From: Corynebacterium cystitidis
GTDB lineage: Bacteria; Actinomycetota; Actinomycetes; Mycobacteriales; Mycobacteriaceae
Direction of reading: 5' to 3'
DNA length: 64,000 nt
Assembly: GCF_900187295.1 (NCBI RefSeq)
Contig: NZ_LT906473.1
Location: 372,001-436,000, forward strand
A program made the position numbers and the translations under genes. Position 1 is the first letter of the stretch. Every line of letters begins with the position of its first letter. Below are positions 7,311 through 15,775 of the stretch, one piece after another. Under the pieces are notes generated by a model that was not told the origin of the DNA, searched no databases, and worked only from the letters and a program-made list of their open reading frames with translations.

Positions 7311-8981
7311 GTGGCCGAATTCATCTACACGATGAAAAATGTTCGCAGGGCCATCGGTGACAAAGTCATTCTGGATGACGTCACCATGGCCTTCTACCCA
7401 GGCGCCAAGATTGGTGTTGTGGGCCCGAACGGCGCAGGCAAGTCGTCGCTGCTGAAGATCATGGCTGGCATTGACCAGCCCAATAATGGCGAGGCATTTT
7501 TGGACCCGGGCGCCACCGTGGGTATCTTGCTGCAGGAACCACCTCTGAACGAGGACAAGACTGTTCGTGAAAACGTCGAGGAAGGCCTCGGCGACATCAT
7601 GGACAAGAAGCAGCGCTTCGACGAGATCGCCGAAGAAATGGCGACCAACTACACCGATGAGCTCATGGAAGAAATGGGCAAGCTGCAGGAAGAGCTCGAC
7701 GCAGCTGACGCGTGGGAGGTTGATTCCAAGATCGACCAAGCCCTGAACGCGCTGCGCTGCCCGCCAGCTGATGAGCCTGTGGTCCACCTCTCTGGTGGGG
7801 AACGTCGTCGCGTGGCACTAGCGAAGTTGCTGCTCACCCAGCCTGACCTACTGCTTCTCGACGAGCCCACGAACCACCTGGACGCAGAATCCGTGCTGTG
7901 GTTGGAGAAGCACTTGAAGGACTACCCAGGTGCAGTCTTGGCCATTACACACGACCGCTACTTCCTCGACAACGTTGCGGAATGGATCTGTGAGGTTGAC
8001 CGCGGCAAGCTTTACCCATACGAGGGAAACTACTCCACCTACCTGGAGAAGAAGGCAGAGCGCCTCGAGGTTGCTGGCCAGAAAGACAAGAAGCTGCAGA
8101 AGCGCTTGAAGGATGAGCTGGCGTGGGTCAAGTCCTCACCAAAGGCACGCCAGGCGAAAAACAAGGCACGTCTGGAGCGCTACGAAGAAATGGCAGCTGA
8201 AGCGGAGCAGTACCGCAAGCTGGACTTCGAAGAGATCCAGATTCCAACCCCGCCACGCCTGGGTAACCAGGTTGTGGAGGTAGAAGACCTGGAAAAGGGC
8301 TTCAACGGCCGCACTTTGATCAAGGACCTCTCATTTACTCTGCCGCGTAACGGCATCGTGGGCGTGATCGGCCCCAACGGTGTGGGTAAATCAACCCTGT
8401 TCAAGACCATTGTGGGCTTTGAAGAGCCGGACGCGGGCACCGTGAAGGTGGGCGACACCGTGCAGATCAGCTACGTGGACCAGAACCGTGAGAACATCGA
8501 CCCGGAAAAGACGGTGTGGGAGGTTGTTTCCGACGGCCTGGACTATATTGTGGTGGGCCAGAACGAGATGCCATCGCGCGCTTACCTCTCAGCGTTCGGC
8601 TTCAAGGGTGCTGACCAGCAAAAGCCGTCTAAGGTGCTCTCCGGTGGTGAGCGTAACCGCCTGAACTTGGCACTGACACTGAAGCAGGGCGGCAACCTGA
8701 TCCTGCTTGATGAGCCGACGAACGACCTCGACGTCGAAACGCTCGGTTCCTTGGAAAATGCGCTGCAGAACTTCCCGGGCTGTGCGGTGGTGATCTCGCA
8801 CGACCGTTGGTTCTTAGATCGCACCTGTACCCACATCCTTGCGTGGGAAGGTGACCAAGAGGAGGGTAAGTGGTTCTGGTTCGAAGGAAACTTCGGCGAC
8901 TACGAGCAAAACAAGATTGAGCGTTACGGCGAAGAGGCAGCTAAGCCTAAGGCTTCGACGCACCGCAAGCTCACACGCTAG
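7311..8981 (+). CDS. ettA: EttA, energy-dependent translational throttle ABC-F ATPase
   Basis: A 556-residue ABC-F protein with two nucleotide-binding domains and no membrane segments. Domain 1 has Walker A GPNGAGKSSL (about residue 39), signature LSGGERRRVALAK and Walker B LLLLDEPTNHLDAES. Between the domains is a charged linker (KDKKLQKRLKDELAWVKS). Domain 2 has GPNGVGKSTLF, LSGGERNRLNLA and LILLDEPTNDLD. It binds the ribosomal E site and gates elongation according to ATP/ADP. The length matches the family (about 555). Start is GTG 7311, whose SD lies in the hairpin at 7266-7309. Strand-wise it follows ssb. Confidence 0.95.
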   Translation: MAEFIYTMKNVRRAIGDKVILDDVTMAFYPGAKIGVVGPNGAGKSSLLKIMAGIDQPNNGEAFLDPGATVGILLQEPPLNEDKTVRENVEEGLGDIMDKKQRFDEIAEEMATNYTDELMEEMGKLQEELDAADAWEVDSKIDQALNALRCPPADEPVVHLSGGERRRVALAKLLLTQPDLLLLDEPTNHLDAESVLWLEKHLKDYPGAVLAITHDRYFLDNVAEWICEVDRGKLYPYEGNYSTYLEKKAERLEVAGQKDKKLQKRLKDELAWVKSSPKARQAKNKARLERYEEMAAEAEQYRKLDFEEIQIPTPPRLGNQVVEVEDLEKGFNGRTLIKDLSFTLPRNGIVGVIGPNGVGKSTLFKTIVGFEEPDAGTVKVGDTVQISYVDQNRENIDPEKTVWEVVSDGLDYIVVGQNEMPSRAYLSAFGFKGADQQKPSKVLSGGERNRLNLALTLKQGGNLILLDEPTNDLDVETLGSLENALQNFPGCAVVISHDRWFLDRTCTHILAWEGDQEEGKWFWFEGNFGDYEQNKIERYGEEAAKPKASTHRKLTR

Positions 8982-9007
8982 AAAGAATCTGGTTAGGATT
9001 GGGCATT

Positions 9008-9445
9008 ATGTCGGACCAAACTTCACATATCCATATCCACGAGGTTCCTCTGCGCTGGGGTGACTTTGACCGTTACGGGCACATCATGAACGCCCGGTAC
9101 GTTGAACTCGCCCAGGAAGCTCGCGTTGAATTCGCTGACGAATACTTCGAAAAACGTGGGCATGAGTTCGCCGTGTTTGTGCGTCGCATCGAGTGTGATT
9201 ACTTACGCCCCGTGCTGCCGGATACAAAGTCGGTGACGGTGGAAACCATGGTTGTTGATGTTGGCAACACGTCCTTCACCACGCGCCAGGAAATCAAGGA
9301 CCGCCAGGGGCGCACCGCTTGTGTGGTGGAATGTGTCCAAGTGGCCATTGATGTGGATATTGAACGTCCGCGCTCCCTGACCCAAAAGGAGGTGGGTATC
9401 CTCACGATGAAACCAGAGGTGCCCGCCGACGAGGAAGACGAGTGA
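9008..9445 (+). CDS. Acyl-CoA thioesterase, 4-hydroxybenzoyl-CoA thioesterase type
   Basis: A 145-residue hotdog-fold protein of the 4HBT/YbgC type. The motif LRWGDFDRYGHIMNARYVE (about residues 14-32) carries the catalytic Asp in the usual WGDxDxxGHxNN context. A strand-rich body and an acidic tail (PADEEDE) follow. Likely hydrolyses acyl- or aroyl-CoA thioesters in the cytosol; the physiological substrate is not visible. ATG 9008 has AGGA 9 nt upstream. Its stop overlaps the GTG of the next gene. Confidence 0.85.
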   Translation: MSDQTSHIHIHEVPLRWGDFDRYGHIMNARYVELAQEARVEFADEYFEKRGHEFAVFVRRIECDYLRPVLPDTKSVTVETMVVDVGNTSFTTRQEIKDRQGRTACVVECVQVAIDVDIERPRSLTQKEVGILTMKPEVPADEEDE

Positions 9446-10062
9446 TCCAGGAATCGCTGACTATCACCGACGGCGCCGCCGGCCTTCGAGCCCTGGTTGG
9501 GCGCGCCGTCGGTTTAGATGCTTCGGCTTCCGCACGCTTCTCTGCGCGTGACGACGACACCGTCGACGTGTTCGTGACCACCCCCTTTGATGTGATTGCC
9601 TCCCGCCGTGTCCTCGGCACCTGCTCGCGCGATGGGGCGGTGGTCTCCGCGATGGACTTATTGGATGCCCTAGCCGACGAGCGCTCAGAGATCGGCGCTG
9701 CACGCGACCCAAACTGGCTGGGTGCGCTGCCACCGAAAGACGGTTTTGAAGAACGGGAAGTGTTGCCGGTTTCGGTGGTGCGTGATTTGGCCGACCAGGG
9801 GCAAAGTCTTGCCCGCCAGTTTTCAGGGCCCCTGGGCCCTCCGAAGTCTCTGCTCGACCAACCGGTGATCACCATTAATAATGACGTGGAAATCCCGATG
9901 CGGATGATCTTCGCCTGCACCTCATTGGGACTGATTCCCGGCTTTTCTACACCCCTTGAGATCCCGCGCCATCTTCGGGTGGCTACTGCGGGTCGGTGGA
10001 CCCGTCTCGATGCACCGTTCGGCTCGGTTTATCGTTCCACCAGCCTCGGCCTGTTTGTATGA
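9442..10062 (+). CDS. Conserved actinobacterial protein of unknown function
   Basis: A 206-residue soluble protein without signal peptide or membrane segment. It starts at GTG 9442, overlapping the thioesterase stop by 4 bp (GTGA), so the two are translationally coupled. It is rich in Asp and Arg, with stretches VFVTTPFDVIASRRV, LGPPKSLLDQPVITI and MIFACTSLGLIPGF. I recall similar proteins next to this thioesterase in other corynebacteria but know no function; a joint role in acyl-CoA metabolism is only suggested by coupling. Confidence 0.7.
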   Translation: MIQESLTITDGAAGLRALVGRAVGLDASASARFSARDDDTVDVFVTTPFDVIASRRVLGTCSRDGAVVSAMDLLDALADERSEIGAARDPNWLGALPPKDGFEEREVLPVSVVRDLADQGQSLARQFSGPLGPPKSLLDQPVITINNDVEIPMRMIFACTSLGLIPGFSTPLEIPRHLRVATAGRWTRLDAPFGSVYRSTSLGLFV

Positions 10063-10084
10063 CCTTCTCGCACTGAGTGATCAT

Positions 10085-10103
10085 CCCCGCACTGAGTGTG
10101 GGG
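10085..10103. terminator. Hairpin between convergent genes
   Basis: CCCCGCAC and GTGTGGGG are separated by TGA (one G-U-type mismatch) and lie between the convergent hypothetical gene and glbO. No clear T-run on either strand, so termination function is tentative. Confidence 0.4.
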
Positions 10104-10123
10104 GTAGGAGATCTCGGAGGCCA

Positions 10124-10555
10124 CTACTTTCTGTAACTGCGGTTCCTCCCAGAGACACACGTTAGGCGCAGAGAACCTAAACCAGGCTGGTTGATCATCA
10201 TGGCGACGACGCGGACCATATGGTTCCAGAGCGCAGCGCGATGTTCTGTAGAAACCTCGAGGCTTTCCAATGAGTTGTGCATTAACTCCAGCCAGCGCTG
10301 CGCTTCCGGTTCCCCGATTTCAAACGCAAAGTGGCGACGCCGCAGCATAGGCGCCCCGCGCTGTTCATTGAACGTGGGTGGGCCACCCCAATACTGCGCC
10401 AGAAACCACTTCAAACGCAGTTCAGCGCCTTCCCAATCATCGTGGGGGTACATCGGCCCAATGAGGTCGTCGTCACGCACTTGCGTATAAAAGCCCTCGA
10501 CGAGCGCGGAAAAGAACGCGTCGCCACCTACTTGGTCATAGAACGATTGGGACAT
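10124..10555 (-). CDS. glbO: Group II truncated haemoglobin
   Basis: A 143-residue 2-on-2 globin. Visible hallmarks are the N-terminal SFYDQVGGDAFFSALVEGFY (Tyr B10 at about 23), MYPHDDWEGAELRLKWFLAQ, WGGPPTFNEQRGAP and the proximal histidine in RRRHFAFEIG (His75). Group II forms bind O2 and are linked to nitrosative and oxidative stress handling. The usual length is near 130 residues; here the last helix (VVAMMINQ) is followed by about 19 extra residues rich in Arg and Ser, suggesting loss of the ancestral stop codon. ATG 10555 is 19 bp from the mscS stop. Confidence 0.9.
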   Translation of the reverse strand: MSQSFYDQVGGDAFFSALVEGFYTQVRDDDLIGPMYPHDDWEGAELRLKWFLAQYWGGPPTFNEQRGAPMLRRRHFAFEIGEPEAQRWLELMHNSLESLEVSTEHRAALWNHMVRVVAMMINQPGLGSLRLTCVSGRNRSYRK

Positions 10556-10575
10556 GTCCTACACCTTACGGGCAG

Positions 10576-11598
10576 TTACTCCTCTTTGCTGGCTGGGAGA
10601 TGAAACCGTCCGTTAGGGTAGGGCAGCGGGACATCCGCATCCTGCAGGTCGTCCAAGATTCGCCTGTTCAACTGGCGCTGCACTGCCCACTGCTTGCCTG
10701 GCAACGTTTTCACTGAAACGCGGTAACTCATGTGGTCAACGGCAAACTCGGTGACGCCATTAAGCACCGGAGCGTCTAAAACAAGGCCTTTCCAATCATC
10801 ATCGTCGACGGCGCGTTGCGCAGAGGCGAGAATGATATCGGCGACCTCGTCAGGGTCCGCGCTTAAAGCAACGGGAATCTGCACGCGGGCCACTGAATAG
10901 GTTGCGGTGAAGTTGCCCACTTGGAGCATCTCGCCGTTGCGGACATACCACAGTGTGCCGTCGATATCGCGAACCGTCGTAATGCGCAAGGTGACCTCTT
11001 CGACGTCACCGGATATGCCATTGACCTCGATATTGTCGCCCACGCCGTACTGGTCTTCCAGGAGCATGAAGATGCCAGACAAGAAGTCTTTCACCAGTGA
11101 CTGGGCACCGAAACCGATAGCCACACCCACAACACCCGCAGAGGCAATCAACGGGCCGATATTCACACCGATCTGATCGAGCACCGCCAAAGTCGCCCAC
11201 ACCCACACGATGATCGCTACTGCTGAACGCCCCACGCTAGCAAGGGTTTTCACGCGCTGCTTTCGCCGCTCCTCCTGTGCTTTCTCCTGCACCGTGAGCT
11301 CATCGTCTGTGCCACGGAAGAGCGTGGGAAATGCCTTGCCTTGATTTTCAATGTTGTGGCGCGCGGCACGATTGATCAGGCGGACCAGAATCCAATGGAC
11401 AAACGCCGCGACAAGCAGAATAAGCAAAATTTTCAGCGGGCGCTCAACAACCCACTCCCGTGTCACCGGATCTTGCCACCATGATTCAACGCTTTCAATG
11501 GCATCATCCACCGAGGTAGGTACCGGAGTGCTTTCTTCTTTAGACAAGTACTTGATTAGTGTGTCTCCTTTCATCACGCGGCCAGTGTAGCCATGCAT
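10576..11598 (-). CDS. mscS: Small-conductance mechanosensitive channel (MscS family)
   Basis: About 340 residues. Three membrane helices: one near residues 44-64 (LKILLILLVAAFVHWILV), a second with AIIVWVWATLAVLDQIGVNI, and the pore helix GVVGVAIGFGAQSLVKDFLSG, rich in Gly/Ala as in MscS TM3. Then the beta domain FMLLEDQYGVGDNIEVNG and the cytoplasmic cage. It releases solutes on osmotic downshock. The start is uncertain: ATG 11598 or 11574; no candidate has an ideal SD, and the open frame to 11679 overlaps the divergent metB. Upstream of, and codirectional with, glbO. Confidence 0.85.
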   Translation of the reverse strand: MHGYTGRVMKGDTLIKYLSKEESTPVPTSVDDAIESVESWWQDPVTREWVVERPLKILLILLVAAFVHWILVRLINRAARHNIENQGKAFPTLFRGTDDELTVQEKAQEERRKQRVKTLASVGRSAVAIIVWVWATLAVLDQIGVNIGPLIASAGVVGVAIGFGAQSLVKDFLSGIFMLLEDQYGVGDNIEVNGISGDVEEVTLRITTVRDIDGTLWYVRNGEMLQVGNFTATYSVARVQIPVALSADPDEVADIILASAQRAVDDDDWKGLVLDAPVLNGVTEFAVDHMSYRVSVKTLPGKQWAVQRQLNRRILDDLQDADVPLPYPNGRFHLPASKEE

Positions 11599-11663
11599 AT
11601 AATTCAACGCCTTCTGAACCGCTGGTCTAATATATTCGTAATCTCGTTCTAGAAAGGAACCCC

Positions 11664-12812
11664 ATGACCCGCGGTACACCTTCTGGTTTCTCCACGGACT
11701 CCATCCACGCCGGCTACCAGCCGGACAGCCTGTATGGCTCCATTAATGTGCCCATTTACGCCTCCACTACCTTCCAACAGGACGGACTGGCGCAATTGCG
11801 CAACGGCTACGAATATACGCGAGTGGGCAATCCGACGATCACCGCGCTGGAAAAAACGGTCGCTGCTCTCGAAGGGTCCGAATATGCTGTGGCGTATGCG
11901 TCGGGGATGGCGGCTATTGACACAGTGCTGCGGATCCTGATGAAGCCTGGCGATCACATCGTCATCGGTAACGATGCCTACGGTGGCACATACCGGCTGA
12001 TTAACCAGATCTTCAACCAGTGGGGAATCGAGAATACCGTGGTCGATACCACCAAGCCTGAGCAAGTGAAGGCTGCGATCCAGGGCAACACGAAGGTGAT
12101 CTGGGTGGAGACCCCCACCAACCCAGCCCTCGACATCGTGGATATCCAGGCGGTTGCTGACATCAAGGGCGCGGCCACGCTCGTTGTAGACAACACGTTC
12201 GCCTCGCCGTACCTGCAAAAGCCACTGGAGTTCGGTGCGGATGTGGTATTGCACTCGACGACGAAATACCTGGGCGGGCACTCTGATGTGATCGGTGGGC
12301 TGGTGTGCGCAAGCGACGCTGACTTGGAAGAGCAGCTGCGATTCTTTTTCGGCTGGGTTGGAGCTATCCCGTCACCCTTCGATACGTATCTCACCGCGCG
12401 CGGCATTAAGTCTTTAAGCGTGCGCATGGAGCGCCACTGCGACAATGCGGAGAAGGTAGCGGAATTTCTGCAGGGCCGCGACGAGGTTGAGCGCGTGTGC
12501 TACCCGGGCCTGCCGGGTCACCCGAATCATGAGGTGGCCAAGAAGCAAATGAAGCGCTTCGGTGGCATGGTGTCGGTGATCTTTAAAACGGAGGAGCAGG
12601 CGAAGAAGTTCTGCACGTCCACCAAACTGATTGCTTTAGCTGAATCGCTCGGCGGTGTGGAGTCTTTGGTGGAGCATCCCGCTACGATGACGCATGTTTC
12701 AGTTGAGGATTCTGCCCTTGCAGTACCACGGGAACTAGTCCGCATTTCTATCGGCATCGAGGATGCGGATGACCTCATCGCGGATATTGAGCAAGCACTA
12801 GAACAGTTATAA
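11664..12812 (+). CDS. metB: Cystathionine gamma-synthase
   Basis: A 382-residue Cys/Met-metabolism PLP enzyme. Features are YASTTFQQDG, the phosphate-binding YASGMAAI region, and the PLP-lysine segment VVLHSTTKYLGGHSDV (Lys about 205). C-terminal ESLGGVESLVEHPATMTH is typical of gamma-synthase/gamma-lyase. It joins O-acetyl- or O-succinylhomoserine to cysteine to give cystathionine in methionine synthesis; discrimination from a gamma-lyase by sequence alone is not certain. ATG 11664 has AGAAAGGAA upstream. Divergent from mscS. Confidence 0.9.
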   Translation: MTRGTPSGFSTDSIHAGYQPDSLYGSINVPIYASTTFQQDGLAQLRNGYEYTRVGNPTITALEKTVAALEGSEYAVAYASGMAAIDTVLRILMKPGDHIVIGNDAYGGTYRLINQIFNQWGIENTVVDTTKPEQVKAAIQGNTKVIWVETPTNPALDIVDIQAVADIKGAATLVVDNTFASPYLQKPLEFGADVVLHSTTKYLGGHSDVIGGLVCASDADLEEQLRFFFGWVGAIPSPFDTYLTARGIKSLSVRMERHCDNAEKVAEFLQGRDEVERVCYPGLPGHPNHEVAKKQMKRFGGMVSVIFKTEEQAKKFCTSTKLIALAESLGGVESLVEHPATMTHVSVEDSALAVPRELVRISIGIEDADDLIADIEQALEQL

Positions 12813-12815
12813 ACA

Positions 12816-12829
12816 CTAGCCCGGGCTAG
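12816..12829. repeat. 14-bp palindrome after metB
   Basis: CTAGCCCGGGCTAG is a perfect palindrome 3 bp after the metB stop. Without a loop or T-run it is not a standard terminator. Confidence 0.5.
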
Positions 12830-12906
12830 ACAAGTTATAAGCACAGAAAGGCTGTTTAGCTGTAGCAAAGATCATGCACAAGTAGCACTCGGCCACAGTT
12901 GGGGAT

Positions 12907-12951
12907 GTGTACCATAATCGGTACACCGTAATCGGTACACCGTAATCGGTA
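12907..12951. promoter_or_regulatory. Operator array upstream of the GntR regulator
   Basis: GTGTACC (12907-12913) and GGTACAC (12920-12926) form a perfect 7-6-7 inverted repeat. Overlapping it is a 14-bp direct repeat AATCGGTACACCGT at 12916-12929 and 12930-12943, with a partial third copy AATCGGTA at 12944-12951. The array ends 24 bp before the ATG, a position expected for autoregulation by the GntR-type protein. Confidence 0.65.
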
Positions 12952-12975
12952 GATACACCAACCAGTGGAGGCGGC

Positions 12976-13692
12976 ATGGCTCGTAAACCAGCGTATGTTG
13001 CCATTGCTGAGTCGCTGCGCAACCGGATCGAGGATCACACTTACAAGCCCGGTGATCGGCTGCCTGCGGAACGTGAACTCGTGGACGAGTTTGGGGTTGC
13101 CCGCATGACTATCCGCCACGCTTTAGACTTATTACAGCTGGAAGGCCTCATTGATCGCAAACGTGGGCGTACTGGTGGGACTTTTGTGCGTGCTGTTCCA
13201 CCCATGCTCGAGTTGACAAAACTTGACGAAGTGGGCACCCAACTGACCGCTTTGGAGGTTGAGCATTCCCACGAAATTGTGAGCCAGGGTTTAGTCCCGG
13301 CACAGCCCCCGGTGGCTGCGGCTTTTTCCATCGATTCTGGTGACGATGTTTTTCGGGTGGAAATTGTGCGCTTGATTTCGGGAGTGCCAGCCATCCTGGA
13401 AACTACGTATGTCCGAAGTGAGATGTCGTTGCAGGAGACGCTCGCCAACGAACTTCAGGCGGACGTCGAAAAGCGTGAGGATGTGATTACGCCAGGGGTT
13501 GCCACCGAGGACGAACGGATCCGTCTGGGTATCGCTAGCGCTACCCAGGTGTTACGAGTAACGCGCACAACGTACTTGGAGGATGGTTCAGTCGCCGCGC
13601 TGTCCTTTTTGGTCATTCGCCCTGATCTAGCTCACGTGAAAGTGGTCACGGAGCGCCCGGGGCAGAAGCGCCCTAGGCAGAAGCGCTCCTAA
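12976..13692 (+). CDS. GntR-family regulator with UTRA ligand domain (HutC type)
   Basis: A 238-residue regulator. Residues 1-75 are the GntR winged helix: YKPGDRLPAERELVDEFGV and ARMTIRHALDLLQLEGLI, with a Gly/Arg wing (DRKRGRTGGTFV). Residues about 90-225 form a UTRA effector domain: DDVFRVEIVRLISGVPAILE and TTYLEDGSVAALSFLVIR. UTRA proteins sense sugars or amino acids; the ligand here is unknown. ATG 12976 has GGAGG upstream. The repeat array at 12907-12951 is its likely binding site. It converges on, and overlaps by 4 bp, the response regulator gene. Confidence 0.9.
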   Translation: MARKPAYVAIAESLRNRIEDHTYKPGDRLPAERELVDEFGVARMTIRHALDLLQLEGLIDRKRGRTGGTFVRAVPPMLELTKLDEVGTQLTALEVEHSHEIVSQGLVPAQPPVAAAFSIDSGDDVFRVEIVRLISGVPAILETTYVRSEMSLQETLANELQADVEKREDVITPGVATEDERIRLGIASATQVLRVTRTTYLEDGSVAALSFLVIRPDLAHVKVVTERPGQKRPRQKRS

Positions 13693-14345
13693 ACGAGGCG
13701 GTAGCCGGAGCCGCGGATGGTTTCTATTCTTTCGGAACCAATTTTCTTCCGCAAAGTGCGAATATAGACATCCACCACGTTCGATCCTGGGTCAAAGTCC
13801 ATGCCCCACACCATTGAGAGCAGCTGTGCACGTGACAGTATCTGCCCGGGGTGGCGCAAAAAGGTTTCCAGCAGGCTGAGCTCGCGGCGCGATAAATCTT
13901 TCCATTTGCCGTCTATGTTGACGCGTTGGGAGCGCAGGTCAAGCACCATGTCGTTGCGGGACAATTTCACCGATGATGTCGCTTGGGCCTCGCTTAATCG
14001 GAGCCGGACTCGGGCAAGCAGTTCGGCGAACTGGAACGGCTTGGGCATGTAGTCATCGGCACCGCCTTCGAGCATGCGTACTCGCTCCTCGAGATTGGTA
14101 CGCGCCGTCAAAACAATAATCGGGAGGGGGATTTGGAGGGCTCGTATCTGCTTGAGAATGTCGGCGCCGTCCATGCGAGGCAGCCCAAGATCGAGGATCA
14201 TCAAGTCATAGTCCCCGGTTCGTGCCATTGCGAATGCCGCCGGTCCTGTGTCGACGGTGTCGCAGGGGTAACCGGCTGCGGTGAGGCCACGCTCAATGAA
14301 ATCTGCGATTCCGTGGTCATCTTCGGCGATTAAAATTCTGCTCAT
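13689..14345 (-). CDS. OmpR/PhoB-family response regulator
   Basis: A 218-residue two-domain regulator. The receiver domain has the acidic pair in IAEDDHGIADF, phospho-acceptor Asp in MILDLGLPRMDG, the Thr in IVLTART and Lys in MPKPF. The C-terminal winged helix has WKDLSRRELSLLETFLRH, VDVYIRTLRKKIG and IRGSGYRLV. ATG 14345 has GGAGAG 5-6 nt upstream; an upstream TTG would lie on that site. It pairs with the kinase just upstream (12 bp) and the DDW-tailed protein before that; all three share one transcript. Confidence 0.95.
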   Translation of the reverse strand: MSRILIAEDDHGIADFIERGLTAAGYPCDTVDTGPAAFAMARTGDYDLMILDLGLPRMDGADILKQIRALQIPLPIIVLTARTNLEERVRMLEGGADDYMPKPFQFAELLARVRLRLSEAQATSSVKLSRNDMVLDLRSQRVNIDGKWKDLSRRELSLLETFLRHPGQILSRAQLLSMVWGMDFDPGSNVVDVYIRTLRKKIGSERIETIRGSGYRLV

Positions 14346-14357
14346 TTTACTCTCCAA

Positions 14358-15773
14358 TTATTTCTGTGCCGGGAGGTGTTCCGGGGCCGGGATTTCCAGG
14401 CCGAAAATGCTTCCTAAGCCCACGGTGGATTCGACGTATGCTTTGCCACCGTGGGCTTCTCCGATTGCTTTGACGATGGACAGGCCTAATCCAGCACCCT
14501 CAGGGCGGGAGCCGAGGGTATCACCACGAGAAAAGCGGCTAAAGAGTTGATCGAGTTTGTCTTCCGCGATTCCTTCTCCACGGTCGCGTACCCAAAAGCG
14601 CACGGTGCGGTCGGGGCCTTCGCCGTGGAGGGTGCTGCCGATTTCTACCTCGTCTTGCGAGTACTTTAGGGCGTTGCCGAATAGTTCGAGGACAGCCTCT
14701 GTCACCCGGTCGGGGTCTAGTTCTGTTTCGCCTTCTGCGACATCGACAAGGCGGGCACGCGAGTCGATTGTGGAGGCTTTATCGTCGATGGTGATTGTTA
14801 GTTCAGTGAGGTCGGTCATCTCTGGTTTGACGAAGTCACCCGAGTCGGCGACGGCGAGGGTGAGCATGTCATTAACCATGCGTGCCATGCGGTCGAGCTC
14901 TGCGGTGGCTAGTTCGATGGATTTTTGTCGCTGTTCTGGTTGGGTGGAGGGCAGCAACTCGAGTTGGCCACGCACGACGGTGATGGGTGTGCGTAGCTCG
15001 TGGCCGGCGTCGTCGATGAATTGGCGTTGGTCGCGGTAGGCCATTTCGAGGCGATCAAGCATGGCGTTGAAGGTGTGTGCCAGCTGTCCGATTTCGTCGT
15101 TTGTTTGGATGGGCACGCGTGTGGTGAGGTCAGAGTTGCTTATCGACGACGCTACTTTTTGTAGCTTCCTGATTGGTGCGGTGATTTGCCCCGAGACTAA
15201 CCATGCCATCAGCATGGCGGCAAGGAGGCCACCGAGTGAGATCAGGCTGATCCAGATCATGTTGTTGCCGGCTTGATCGCGTTCGTAGCTGGAGTTGTAG
15301 AGCAAGGCGAAAATTGCGTTTTGGTCAATTTCTACGCGGCCCCAGTGGATATCTTTGTGGCGGCCACCGTGGGAGGGGCTGTTGAGGATTTCGTGGACTA
15401 TGGGGTCATCGTATTTGATGGGTTCGGGGTGGGTGCCGGATATTTTGGAGAAATCGATTTGAGCCATGCGCCCATCAACGAATCCCACCATGTTTTCTCT
15501 GCTGTCGGGGATTTGTCTTTGGATGTAGACCTCAATGAGCCTTTGTGGGTCGTTGAAACCTTCTCCGGTGTCGGGGTCTACACCTTCTTGGGCGAATTGG
15601 GTGAACTCGTCGATTTCTTGGACGACAGCTACGTTGGCGTTGTCGGTAATTTGTCCCATATAAAAGGACCGGGTCAGTATCAAAACTGCTGTCAGCGCGA
15701 CTAGGACTACGACGGTGGTCCATGCAACAACTCGCCACCTCAAGGAGGTGGCTAGTAGACCGTCTTTAGCCAT
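14358..15773 (-). CDS. Sensor histidine kinase
   Basis: A 471-residue membrane kinase. TM1 spans about residues 12-33 and TM2 about 176-195 (WISLISLGGLLAAMLMAWLV); the extracellular region of about 140 residues between them is acidic. A HAMP domain follows (ITAPIRKLQKVASSI), then HisKA with phospho-His in DDAGHELRTPITVVRG, and HATPase_c with N-box LELFGNALKYS, G1 WVRDRGEGI and G2 GAGLGLSIV. The ATG lies 2 nt after the stop of the DDW-tailed gene, so translation is coupled. The signal is unknown; the acidic sensor and acidic partner suggest cations or cationic peptides (inference). Confidence 0.95.
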   Translation of the reverse strand: MAKDGLLATSLRWRVVAWTTVVVLVALTAVLILTRSFYMGQITDNANVAVVQEIDEFTQFAQEGVDPDTGEGFNDPQRLIEVYIQRQIPDSRENMVGFVDGRMAQIDFSKISGTHPEPIKYDDPIVHEILNSPSHGGRHKDIHWGRVEIDQNAIFALLYNSSYERDQAGNNMIWISLISLGGLLAAMLMAWLVSGQITAPIRKLQKVASSISNSDLTTRVPIQTNDEIGQLAHTFNAMLDRLEMAYRDQRQFIDDAGHELRTPITVVRGQLELLPSTQPEQRQKSIELATAELDRMARMVNDMLTLAVADSGDFVKPEMTDLTELTITIDDKASTIDSRARLVDVAEGETELDPDRVTEAVLELFGNALKYSQDEVEIGSTLHGEGPDRTVRFWVRDRGEGIAEDKLDQLFSRFSRGDTLGSRPEGAGLGLSIVKAIGEAHGGKAYVESTVGLGSIFGLEIPAPEHLPAQK

Positions 15774-15775
15774 CG

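Noticed and set aside
7080..7787. Antisense ORF of 235 codons over ssb/ettA
   Set aside because: Lies opposite the conserved EttA coding sequence, no SD, no recognisable domain; shadow of GC-rich codons.
11600..11663. SAM riboswitch or McbR site before metB or metY
   Set aside because: No riboswitch-like fold and only half of a TAGAC-N6-GTCTA site was seen.
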